Assembly: GCA_008297795.1 (NCBI GenBank)
Contig: VBQP01000062.1
Coordinates: 1-6,166 of the forward strand
Origin: Thermoplasmata archaeon
GTDB taxonomy: Archaea > Thermoplasmatota > E2 > UBA202 > DSCA01
Direction of reading: 5' to 3'
DNA: 6,166 nucleotides
The notes beneath the pieces were generated by a model. That model worked only from the letters and a program-made list of their open reading frames with translations, was not told the DNA's origin and did no database searches. Position 1 is the first letter of the stretch; each line of letters begins with the position of its first letter. Positions 1 through 6,155 of the stretch are shown here, in pieces. The translations under genes were made by a program, and so were the position numbers.

Positions 1-821
1 TGATATTCTATGGCATCCTCAATATCCTTGCACTTCTTTGCCAGAGAATTTATCTTAAGTCCCCACTTCTTCAGCGACTGAAGAGCCTTCCACTGCGTGT
101 CAATTCCGCCGTAGCCCTCCACCCTGAGTATCTCATAAAAAAATATGTCAAGAGGGCGCTCTGCCGTCTCCCTGGGGTCGAGGCGGCGGAGGGAGCCTGC
201 AGCAGCATTGCGGGGATTTGCCATCGGCTGCTCTCCTCTTTCAATCAATTTTTTATTCAACTCTTCAAAATCATTTATATGCATGATGACCTCGCCCCTC
301 ACAGCCAGCATATCTGGTATTTTCTCCTCAGAGCTCCTCAAAACAAGAGGAACTGCCCTTATTGTTTTGATATTCTCTGTCACATTTTCTCCGTTTATTC
401 CATCCCCTCTTGTTGAGCCCCTTACAAGTTTTCCGTGATCATAAATGAGTTCAACAGATAATCCGTCCAGTTTAGGCTCTGCCACATATTCCACCTCACT
501 CACGCCAAGTTCTCTTTTCACCCGCTCATCAAATTTTTTTATTTCCTCCTCTTCCATGGCGGTATCAAGACTGAGCATTGGTTTTACATGACGTACGGTC
601 TCAAATTGTTCTGCAGGCTCAGCGCCAACACGCTGCGTCGGGGAATCAGGCGTGATAAGTTCAGGAAATTTACTCTCCAGCTCCTTTAACTCATTCATCA
701 ATCTGTCATACTCGGCATCGGATATTTCTGGTTTATTGAGAACATAATATAGATAATTGTGACGCCTTATCTCCTTCCTCAGTTCCTCTATGCGCTTTTC
801 AGCCTGCTCCTTTGTGACCAT
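1..821 (-). CDS. ligA: NAD+-dependent DNA ligase LigA, N-terminal part (cut by window edge)
   Basis: This gene encodes the first 273 residues of a DNA ligase that uses NAD+ to adenylate itself and then seals 3'-OH/5'-phosphate nicks. The NMN-binding Ia domain is recognisable at residues 5-65, with PEISDAEYD (31-39) and DSPTQRVG (59-66). D35, Y38 and D39 align with E. coli D32, Y35 and D36. The adenylation domain follows: PMLSLD at 81-86, the catalytic motif EPKLDG with K117 as the AMP-accepting lysine, TRGDG (137-141), RGEV (175-178) and NPRNAAAGSLRRLDP (202-216). No internal stop is present, and the frame is open to base 1. The OB, zinc-finger, HhH and BRCT domains would lie outside the window. 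The ATG at 821 is chosen because the family N-terminus begins here and a GGTGA motif sits 7 bases upstream. The gene lies 32 bases after rfcL. This ligase type is typical of bacteria and rare in archaea; family assignment is very secure. Confidence 0.96.
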   Translation of the reverse strand, partial: MVTKEQAEKRIEELRKEIRRHNYLYYVLNKPEISDAEYDRLMNELKELESKFPELITPDSPTQRVGAEPAEQFETVRHVKPMLSLDTAMEEEEIKKFDERVKRELGVSEVEYVAEPKLDGLSVELIYDHGKLVRGSTRGDGINGENVTENIKTIRAVPLVLRSSEEKIPDMLAVRGEVIMHINDFEELNKKLIERGEQPMANPRNAAAGSLRRLDPRETAERPLDIFFYEILRVEGYGGIDTQWKALQSLKKWGLKINSLAKKCKDIEDAIEY

Positions 822-828
822 GCAACAT

Positions 829-833
829 TCACC
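829..833 (-). promoter_or_regulatory. Ribosome-binding site of ligA
   Basis: The minus strand reads GGTGA, complementary to the TCACC core of the archaeal 16S rRNA 3' end, 7 bases before the ATG at 821. It supports this start. It is the only convincing Shine-Dalgarno motif seen in front of a gene in the window. Confidence 0.6.
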
Positions 834-853
834 ACAACATTATTGGAAAAACA

Positions 854-2215
854 CTATATATTTTTCTGCCTCGTGAAGTCGAAAATGCTCTGCTGATGCG
901 CCCTCTCCGCCCCCCCTGCGGCATCGCTGTCCATTGCCATTATTTTCTTTGCCCTGCTTTTCCCAACAATCACAGATAATTCCTCCTCTGATAGTTCGAG
1001 TTTGCCTGTCATCTCAACTGCCATTCTCGTATTTGCATTGAAAATGCTTTTTACGGTGCTTATCATCTCCCTGCTTTTTCTTCTGGACATATGGGCGTAT
1101 CTCCCTATTTTTGTCTCAACCCCCCTGCGATATGACCTTGCTGTCTTGCTCGAGCCCATTTTTATCAGCCATGAGGGGAATGAATACTGGCTGTAACCCC
1201 GATAAATACGGTTTTTTGATACTGCCACTCCTCCGAACATAAGATTTCTTGCATATCCCCACAACCCGTAGTGCTGCCTTCTCCTTGTTCTCCCGAGAAA
1301 AACATCTGCCTTCGAGAGAGAACGGTATGCCATCTCAAGATCTGTGGGGCTTTTATATTCCATGGGGAGATTCTCGTCTATCCACAATATCAGATAATCA
1401 GGCGGCTCGTTTATGCTGCTCGCTGCATTCTCTGCTGTCTTGAAATCCCTTGCCCTGAATATTTCCCTTATCCCCCTGAATATTTCCTTTTCCTTGTTTC
1501 TGTAGCCAAGCACAGCCACTGCCTCCATGCCAACTTTTTTCCTTCCCTGACAAACTGTCTGCAGGTCATTTATGGCACCTCTCACGTCTCCCTCCGAATT
1601 GGAAGCAATATGCCTTACAACTGCATCAGCAATTTCTATGCCTTCATTCCTGCATATGTTCTTAAGCAAAGGCACCATCTCCTCCCCGACGGGCCCGAAC
1701 TTTATATGCTCGCATATATCCCTGAGAGCATTCCCGCTCCCTTTCACAAGTTGGTAATAGTCGTTCACTATCAGAATTATTGGATGCTTTGTCCGCTGTA
1801 TCGTATCTATTATCGCCCTTTTTCCCCCCCTATCCGCACTCCCTTCATAGATATTATCAGCCTCATCAAGTATAATCAACTTCTTCCCCCTCCCGCCGGC
1901 GCTGGGCAGCACATGCTCCCCAAATCCTGTAATCGATTCATTGACTGCTCCTGAAAGAGCGACTCTCTTTATCACATCAGCATTCCTGTTGTCAGATGCA
2001 TTGAGTTCTATGACCTGCCACCCAAAATCATTTGCAAGAGCATGGGCAGAAGAAGTTTTCCCCACACCTGCCTTCCCCGAAAGAATTAATGCTTTTTTAT
2101 CAGGTATGCCCTCCCTCCACCCCTCCCCCCACTTCTTTAATTTCTGTATCGCTATTCTATTACCAACTATGTCATCTAAATTTTTTGGCCTGTATTTTTC
2201 TGTCCAGTTTTCCAT
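854..2215 (-). CDS. rfcL: Replication factor C large subunit (clamp loader)
   Basis: This is the large subunit of the archaeal clamp loader, which with small subunits opens the PCNA ring and loads it on primed DNA using ATP. The 453-residue length fits the family. The N-terminal WTEKYRPK (4-11) is the classic RFC box. Walker A is GKAGVGKTS (47-55), Walker B is LIILDEAD (113-120), sensor 1 is around N151 (VNDYY), and sensor 2 is GDVRGAINDLQ (209-219). Residues from about 230 to 400 form the helical collar and C-terminal domain, ending in a basic stretch (RRK near 378-380). The extreme C-terminus, QQSIFDFT (441-448), is a PIP box for PCNA, with Q441, I444 and F447 in register. The start is 9 bases after the preceding coiled-coil gene with no clear ribosome-binding site, so translation is probably coupled within one transcript. 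ligA follows after 32 bases. No key motif is missing. Confidence 0.97.
   Translation of the reverse strand: MENWTEKYRPKNLDDIVGNRIAIQKLKKWGEGWREGIPDKKALILSGKAGVGKTSSAHALANDFGWQVIELNASDNRNADVIKRVALSGAVNESITGFGEHVLPSAGGRGKKLIILDEADNIYEGSADRGGKRAIIDTIQRTKHPIILIVNDYYQLVKGSGNALRDICEHIKFGPVGEEMVPLLKNICRNEGIEIADAVVRHIASNSEGDVRGAINDLQTVCQGRKKVGMEAVAVLGYRNKEKEIFRGIREIFRARDFKTAENAASSINEPPDYLILWIDENLPMEYKSPTDLEMAYRSLSKADVFLGRTRRRQHYGLWGYARNLMFGGVAVSKNRIYRGYSQYSFPSWLIKMGSSKTARSYRRGVETKIGRYAHMSRRKSREMISTVKSIFNANTRMAVEMTGKLELSEEELSVIVGKSRAKKIMAMDSDAAGGAERAHQQSIFDFTRQKNI
855..865 (-). promoter_or_regulatory. Putative archaeal TATA box for ligA
   Basis: The minus strand reads AAAAATATATA, overlapping the last codon and stop of rfcL. 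Its centre is about 38 bases from the ligA ATG. With the usual 25-27 base spacing, transcription would start near 832-836, giving a leader just long enough to contain GGTGA. ligA could therefore be transcribed alone as well as by read-through from rfcL. AT-rich sequence is common at gene ends, so this is moderate evidence only. Confidence 0.45.
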
Positions 2216-2224
2216 AACAAACGA

Positions 2225-3112
2225 TTATCTGCCCAACTTCCAGTCAACGCCTGTATCCTCCTCCCAGTATTCCGCGCTTTTCCTGAATTCTTCTCTCACA
2301 ATATCTCCTAGTTTTGTCGGTATTTTTATGCCAAATCTCTCGTATATCTCCATGCCGTCTTTTGTTATGTATGTGGGATTGAACGGATCAAAATCCAGAG
2401 GAAACTTCACAAGCTCGTACTGAAATTCGCCTGTATTGGGGTCTCTTATGCATGTTCTGTAATTGTATTTGTTTATGACGGTATAACTTCCCTGCAATTT
2501 GTTGACTATATCCCTATAATAGTTGAGTCCGCTCTTTAGTTCCTCCACCTCCTTCTCCAGTTTTGCCACTTTCTCAACATGCTCATCAAGTTTTTCCCGC
2601 AATTTCATATTCTCGTATTTCAAACTTGCTTCCTTTTCAGAGGAAAAACCGCTATTCTCATACGCCATCTTATCTCCTTCCAATCTGCTGAGTTGCGCCT
2701 TCAGATATTTATTTTCATTTCTCAATTCTGTTATCCAGTCAATGAGTTTATCATTGGGTATGCCCGCACTCCTCTCGGGATTCTCAAGCAGGTCTATTTT
2801 CTGTTTGAGTTGCGCTATGGTGTTGCTGTATTTCTCAACAAGTTCCCTGTATGCATTTATATCTGCATTCACGGTGGCAACTGTCTGGTTTTCATTTCCC
2901 TCTGCTATTCTTGCGACCTTTTTTATCCCGTTGCTATCGTTTACCGCCTGCACTTCAGGATTTACGGACGCAACAGGCACCTCAACCTTTACCTGCTGGG
3001 TGTTTGCCTGCTCCTCCTCTTCCTCCTTCGGAGTGGTGGTAAAAATCATGATACCGAACCATGCCAGGATGAATGATAGTATCGCAAGTATTGTAAGCGT
3101 GGTGAAGTCCAT
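2225..3112 (-). CDS. Membrane-anchored coiled-coil protein of unknown function
   Basis: I do not recognise this 295-residue protein. Residues 5-24 form one hydrophobic helix (TILAILSFILAWFGIMIF region), acting as a signal anchor. It is followed by TTTPK and a run of five or more glutamates (30-34), then a low-complexity linker to about residue 80 containing two N-glycosylation-type sequons (NDS at 58, NQT at 75). Residues 86-111, 123-148 and 160-206 are rich in E, K and L with heptad-like spacing, indicating a segmented coiled coil broken near 112-120 and 150-158. Residues 207-295 look like a compact C-terminal domain with many aromatic residues (Y, F, W) and no motif I can name. Topology is ambiguous, since few positive charges flank the helix. 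The gene starts a transcript with its own TATA box and runs into rfcL with a 9-base gap. Coding status is well supported by length and composition; function is not. Confidence 0.88.
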   Translation of the reverse strand: MDFTTLTILAILSFILAWFGIMIFTTTPKEEEEEQANTQQVKVEVPVASVNPEVQAVNDSNGIKKVARIAEGNENQTVATVNADINAYRELVEKYSNTIAQLKQKIDLLENPERSAGIPNDKLIDWITELRNENKYLKAQLSRLEGDKMAYENSGFSSEKEASLKYENMKLREKLDEHVEKVAKLEKEVEELKSGLNYYRDIVNKLQGSYTVINKYNYRTCIRDPNTGEFQYELVKFPLDFDPFNPTYITKDGMEIYERFGIKIPTKLGDIVREEFRKSAEYWEEDTGVDWKLGR

Positions 3113-3137
3113 GAGATGTTATAGGGATAGGTATATC

Positions 3138-3146
3138 TATATTTTT
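3138..3146 (-). promoter_or_regulatory. Archaeal TATA box for the coiled-coil/rfcL transcript
   Basis: The minus strand reads AAAAATATA, preceded by CG in a BRE-like CGAAA context (3144-3148). Its centre is 30 bases from the ATG at 3112, placing transcription start within about 0-5 bases of the start codon. No Shine-Dalgarno motif lies between them (the sequence there is CCCTATAACATCTC). The mRNA is therefore probably leaderless or nearly so. It should also carry rfcL, which has no promoter of its own that I can see. Confidence 0.6.
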
Positions 3147-3156
3147 CGTTTCAAAA

Positions 3157-3198
3157 CAGTGAGAAAATGAGAAAGGGAAAAGAAGGCAGTTTGCCCTT
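3157..3198 (-). terminator. Probable terminator after acs
   Basis: Just after the acs stop, the minus strand can form a short hairpin at 3183-3198 (AAGGGCA and TGCCTT arms with one bulged G). It is followed by a pyrimidine-rich tract with T runs (TTTT, TTT, TTTT) over 3157-3182. Archaeal RNA polymerase terminates at T-rich tracts with or without a hairpin. The element sits between the acs stop and the next TATA box, where a unit boundary is expected. Confidence 0.45.
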
Positions 3199-3202
3199 AT
3201 TT

Positions 3203-4171
3203 TTATCTATTGAAATGGTTGTTCTTCAGTTCTCTGTGAATTTCATCCACGATCTCAGGATTCTGCAGAGTGGTTGTATCTCCTATCTGCTCCTCGCCTG
3301 ACGCCAGTTTTTTGAGAATGCGCCTCATTATCTTTCCGCTTCTTGTCTTTGGCAGGTCCTCGACAAACAGGATATCGCTCGGTCTTGCTGTAGGCCCTAT
3401 CAACTTTGAAACATGGTTTATGAGTTCCTTTTTGAGTTCATCTGAAGGCGAGTAACCCTGCCTCAAAACAACATATGCAAATGGAACCTGCCCTTTTATA
3501 TCATGCGGGATTCCAACAACTGCAGATTCTGCAACAGAAGGATGGTCAACGAGCGCGCTCTCCACTTCTGCCGTTCCGAGGCGATGACCTGCAACGTTCA
3601 GGACATCTCCAACCCTCCCGAGCAGCCAGAAATAACCGTCTTCGTCTATGATGGCGCCATCTCCTGTATAGAAGTTGCCGAGCCCGTATTTTGACCAATA
3701 TTCTTCCACATATTTCTCATGGGCATTGTAAAGTCCGCGCAGCATTGATGGCCATGGTGTTGTTATTACAAGTTCTCCCTTCTGCCCTGGAGGAACAACT
3801 CCATTCTCATCCCTCACTTCCGCCTTTATGCCAGGGAACGGGAAAGTTGCCGAACCAGGTTTGAGTTTTGTCACGCCTGGCAGCGGCGTTATGATATGCA
3901 TGCCTGTCTCTGTCATCCACCATGTGTCCACAATCGGGCATCTTTCCTTCCCGACAACCTTGTAATACCAGAGCCATGCTTCCGGGTTAATCGGCTCTCC
4001 AACGCTACCGAGCAGGCGAAGAGAACTCAAATCGTGCATGTTAACCCACTCATCGCCCTTCTTCATGCACATTCTTATCGCAGTCGGAGCTGTATAGAGT
4101 ATGCTCACTTTGTACTTCTCAATTATTTCCCACCACCTGTCCGGCTTCGGATAATCCAGGGGTGCCCTCAT
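3203..4171 (-). CDS. acs: AMP-forming acetyl-CoA synthetase, C-terminal part after frameshift
   Basis: This open frame carries the second half of acetyl-CoA synthetase and continues the reading frame that opens at 4119-5138. Its formal ATG at 4171 is probably not a real start: no ribosome-binding site precedes it, an in-frame TAA lies at 4175-4177, and family-like sequence begins only at DYPKPDRWW (residue 6). Visible motifs are VDTWWMTETG (81-90), YTGDGA (168-173), the GR...GHRLGTAE hinge and core motif (185-202), and PKTRSGKIMRR (274-284). K280 is the catalytic lysine that is acetylated to switch off the enzyme in bacteria. Within the hinge motif, the aspartate usual in GRVDDV is glycine here (GRVGDV, G188). 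Joined to the upstream part, the protein would be about 644 residues, normal for the family. It ends at a TAA, followed by a likely terminator. Confidence 0.9.
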   Translation of the reverse strand: MRAPLDYPKPDRWWEIIEKYKVSILYTAPTAIRMCMKKGDEWVNMHDLSSLRLLGSVGEPINPEAWLWYYKVVGKERCPIVDTWWMTETGMHIITPLPGVTKLKPGSATFPFPGIKAEVRDENGVVPPGQKGELVITTPWPSMLRGLYNAHEKYVEEYWSKYGLGNFYTGDGAIIDEDGYFWLLGRVGDVLNVAGHRLGTAEVESALVDHPSVAESAVVGIPHDIKGQVPFAYVVLRQGYSPSDELKKELINHVSKLIGPTARPSDILFVEDLPKTRSGKIMRRILKKLASGEEQIGDTTTLQNPEIVDEIHRELKNNHFNR

Positions 4172-5138
4172 ACATTATGCTTGTAACTCCAAGGGCGAGA
4201 GGACCATAAACGATGTAACTGTGCCCTGTTATCCAGCCAACATCTGCTGTGCACCAGTACACATCATCCTCCTTCACATCGAAAACCCACTTCATTGTGG
4301 TTGTGGCTCCGACGAGATAGCCGCCCGTGGTGTGCATAACCCCTTTGGGCTTACCTGTTGTACCTGAAGTGTACATCAGGAAAAGCAGGTCTTCCGCATC
4401 CATTACTTCTGGCTCGCATGTCTCGTCCGCATCCTCCATCAATTCATGCCACCAGTAATCCCTGCCCTCCTTCATATTGACTTCATTTCCTCCCCTCTTA
4501 ACAACTATGCTCTTCACATCGAGACTTTCTATTCCCTCGTCCGTCTTCTTCTTGTGGTCTATGAGTTTTCCCCTTCTGAAGTAACCATCACATGTTATCA
4601 CATATTTTGCACCTGCATCAACCATTCTGTCCTTGAGGGAATCTGCACTGAATCCTGCAAATACCACAGAATGGGGAGCGCCTATTCTGGCACATGCAAG
4701 CATTGCTATTGGAAGTTCAGGTATCATGGGCAGGTATATTGTGACAACATCTCCTTTCTTTACACCCATGTTTTTCAAAACATTTGCAAACTTGCTCACT
4801 TCTCTCTGAAGTTCCTTGTATGTGAACTTTCTTACCTGTCCGTCCTCTCCCTCCCATATGTATGCAAGTTTATCACCTTTGCCTTTTTCTACCCATCTGT
4901 CAAGGCAGTTATAAGAAGCATTTAACTTTCCACCAACAAACCATTTGTAATACGGAGGGTTTTCGACAAGCGTCTCATCCCATTTTTCATACCAGTCAAC
5001 CATCTCCTCCGCCCTCTTTGCCCAGAATGAACGGTAATCTTTTCCCTCCTCATAAACGCTCTCGTCTTTTATCCATGCGTTTTTCTTAAACTCTTCCGGC
5101 GGTTCGAAAACCTGCTGTTCTTTAGTTAATTCGCTCAT
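4119..5138 (-). CDS. acs: AMP-forming acetyl-CoA synthetase, N-terminal part before frameshift
   Basis: Acetyl-CoA synthetase activates acetate with ATP to acetyl-AMP and transfers it to CoA, a cytosolic entry point for acetate into central metabolism. From the ATG at 5138, this part shows an Acs N-terminal cap with FWAKRAEE (38-45) and YYKWFVGGKLNASYNCLDRW (63-82). The nucleotide-binding loop YTSGTTGKPKGV is at 256-267, and WCTADVGWITGHSYIVYGPL is at 295-314. Similarity stops after EGTP (324-327); the last 12 residues are out of frame and end at a TGA at 4119-4121. The open frame extends upstream to an ATG at 5207, but that extension reads through the AT-rich promoter. The ATG at 5138 starts MSELTKEQ and lies 26 bases from a TATA box. 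Either the gene is broken or the extra base is an assembly error. Confidence 0.9.
   Translation of the reverse strand: MSELTKEQQVFEPPEEFKKNAWIKDESVYEEGKDYRSFWAKRAEEMVDWYEKWDETLVENPPYYKWFVGGKLNASYNCLDRWVEKGKGDKLAYIWEGEDGQVRKFTYKELQREVSKFANVLKNMGVKKGDVVTIYLPMIPELPIAMLACARIGAPHSVVFAGFSADSLKDRMVDAGAKYVITCDGYFRRGKLIDHKKKTDEGIESLDVKSIVVKRGGNEVNMKEGRDYWWHELMEDADETCEPEVMDAEDLLFLMYTSGTTGKPKGVMHTTGGYLVGATTTMKWVFDVKEDDVYWCTADVGWITGHSYIVYGPLALGVTSIMYEGTPGLSEAGQVVGNN
4156..4162 (-). other. acs: Single-base frameshift site in acs
   Basis: The minus strand reads ACCCCTGGATTAT here. Omitting one G (4156 or 4157) gives ACC CCT GAT TAT, encoding TPDYP, the sequence expected at this point in archaeal Acs, and joins the two halves into one frame. 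The join must fall between the TAA of the downstream frame (4175-4177) and the TGA of the upstream frame (4119-4121). The run of four Cs at 4159-4162 directly next to it is a plausible source of a homopolymer error. True mutation and sequencing error cannot be told apart from this sequence alone. Confidence 0.8.
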
Positions 5139-5160
5139 GGTTATCGGGTGGGTAATTAAC

Positions 5161-5168
5161 ATATAATA
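5161..5168 (-). promoter_or_regulatory. Archaeal TATA box for acs
   Basis: The minus strand reads TATTATAT, with further A/T-rich sequence (TTTAAG) just upstream at 5169-5174. Its centre is about 26 bases from the ATG at 5138, so transcription should begin at or next to the start codon. The sequence just before the ATG (CCCACCCGATAACC) has no Shine-Dalgarno motif. This spacing favours the 5138 start over 5207 and points to a leaderless mRNA. Confidence 0.6.
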
Positions 5169-5184
5169 CTTAAATTTTTTTGAG

Positions 5185-5237
5185 AAAAATGTCTGCTGTA
5201 GGGGCAATTTTTTTCCAAATAAATATTTTCTACCGCC
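5185..5237 (-). terminator. Possible T-rich terminator after the exchanger gene
   Basis: Downstream of the exchanger stop, the minus strand holds AT-rich sequence (ATTTATTTGG near 5217-5226) and a T5 run at 5185-5189 (CATTTTTCTC). It lies before the acs TATA box. There is no strong hairpin. It fits an archaeal oligo-T terminator, but the whole gap is AT-rich, so confidence is low. Confidence 0.3.
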
Positions 5238-6155
5238 TTACAAAAATAAAATGATTAGGAAAATGACATAAAGCGCAAGCAAAAATGCACCCTCCTTCTT
5301 CCCAATTTTCCTGCTCGACATAACCGACGCTATAACAGAGACAAGTATCAAAAATGGCATTGTCAGGCGCAGCGTGTCCCCGGCACTTATCGGATTTATG
5401 GCACCAGCAACCCCAAGCACCAGCAAAATGTTTATGATATTGCTCCCCACAACATTGCCAATTGCAATTCCATGTTTCTTCTTGAGGGCAGCCGCCACAG
5501 AACTTGCAAGTTCGGGCAGGGAGGTGCCAAGAGCGACCATGGTCAAACCTATCACAAGGTCAGATATGCCCAAAAGCTCTGCTATCCCGACGCCTGATTC
5601 AACAAGAAAGTGGGCACCTATAACAACTGCTGCTGCACCTGTGAAAACAAACGCTATCTCCCTGATATAACTGCCCCCCTCTGCTTCTATTTCCGCATTT
5701 TCCCTGTGGGTGCGATACAGGTAAAAAATGAAAAACACATATACCGCCAAAAAAAAGGCAGCGTCATATCTATTCACCACCCCATCAAATGCAATGACAC
5801 CAAACAGCATAAAAGTCACTGCCGCCATGAAAATCGCATCCCTTCTGGTCTCTTTTGTTGTTTTAAGATTCATTATCAAAGCAGCAATGCCGAGAACAAG
5901 GCATATGTTTGCCACATTAGAGCCAATAACGTTTCCTATCGCTATCCCCTCTGCATTGTTGAAAGAGGCGATGGAGGAAACAGCAAGCTCTGGCAGGGAC
6001 GTTGCAAATGCCACCAGGGTCAGACCTATCATATGCTCAGAAACACCCAATTTTTTTGCAACTCCCGCAGCCCCGTCAATGAAAATGTCGCTCCCCTTAA
6101 CTAAAAATAGAATACCTGCTGCAAGTTCGATTATGTAAATCAAAGCATCTGTCAT
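5238..6155 (-). CDS. CaCA-family Na+/Ca2+ (cation/Ca2+) exchanger
   Basis: This 305-residue membrane protein exchanges Ca2+ for Na+ or another cation across the cytoplasmic membrane. It is almost entirely hydrophobic segments, consistent with about 10 helices in two inverted halves. Alpha-1 has GLTLVAFATSLPELAVS (44-60) and GNVIGSNVANI (74-84); alpha-2 has GLTMVALGTSLPELASS (203-219) and GNVVGSNIINI (233-243). Compared with the M. jannaschii exchanger NCX_Mj, ligand residues keep a constant offset of +2: T52, S53, E56, S79, N83, T211, S212, E215 and S238. The exception is N242, where NCX_Mj has D240. A short charged loop (about 148-165) separates the halves. The start at 6155 follows the family N-terminus, but the frame remains open to the window edge (codons GAA, AGG, CAA precede it), so a slightly earlier start cannot be excluded. 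Ion selectivity is not certain from sequence. Confidence 0.93.
   Translation of the reverse strand: MTDALIYIIELAAGILFLVKGSDIFIDGAAGVAKKLGVSEHMIGLTLVAFATSLPELAVSSIASFNNAEGIAIGNVIGSNVANICLVLGIAALIMNLKTTKETRRDAIFMAAVTFMLFGVIAFDGVVNRYDAAFFLAVYVFFIFYLYRTHRENAEIEAEGGSYIREIAFVFTGAAAVVIGAHFLVESGVGIAELLGISDLVIGLTMVALGTSLPELASSVAAALKKKHGIAIGNVVGSNIINILLVLGVAGAINPISAGDTLRLTMPFLILVSVIASVMSSRKIGKKEGAFLLALYVIFLIILFL

Noticed and set aside
145..438. Plus-strand open frame of 97 codons near the left edge
   Set aside because: It lies opposite ligA, including the NPRNAAAGS and TRGDG motifs; it has no independent support.
1271..1954. Plus-strand open frame of 227 codons
   Set aside because: It lies wholly opposite rfcL, whose motifs are unambiguous; the translation is rich in Cys, Pro, His and Tyr with no domain, as expected for an antisense shadow.
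2523..3170. Plus-strand open frame of 215 codons, rich in Ser and Phe
   Set aside because: Its Ser/Phe runs are the reverse complement of the Glu/Lys-rich coiled coil on the minus strand, and it crosses the minus-strand promoter.
4156..4162. Programmed +1 frameshift in acs
   Set aside because: There is no in-frame stop or rare codon at the slip point and no obvious stimulator; a mutation or homopolymer error is simpler.
5141..5160. Weak inverted repeat GTTA...TAAC between the acs TATA box and ATG, considered as an operator
   Set aside because: Only four bases per arm match over a 13-base spacer, which is expected by chance in AT-rich sequence.
5139..5207. N-terminal extension of acs to the ATG at 5207
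   Set aside because: The 23 extra residues are encoded by the AT-rich promoter region including the TATA box, and do not resemble the Acs N-terminus.
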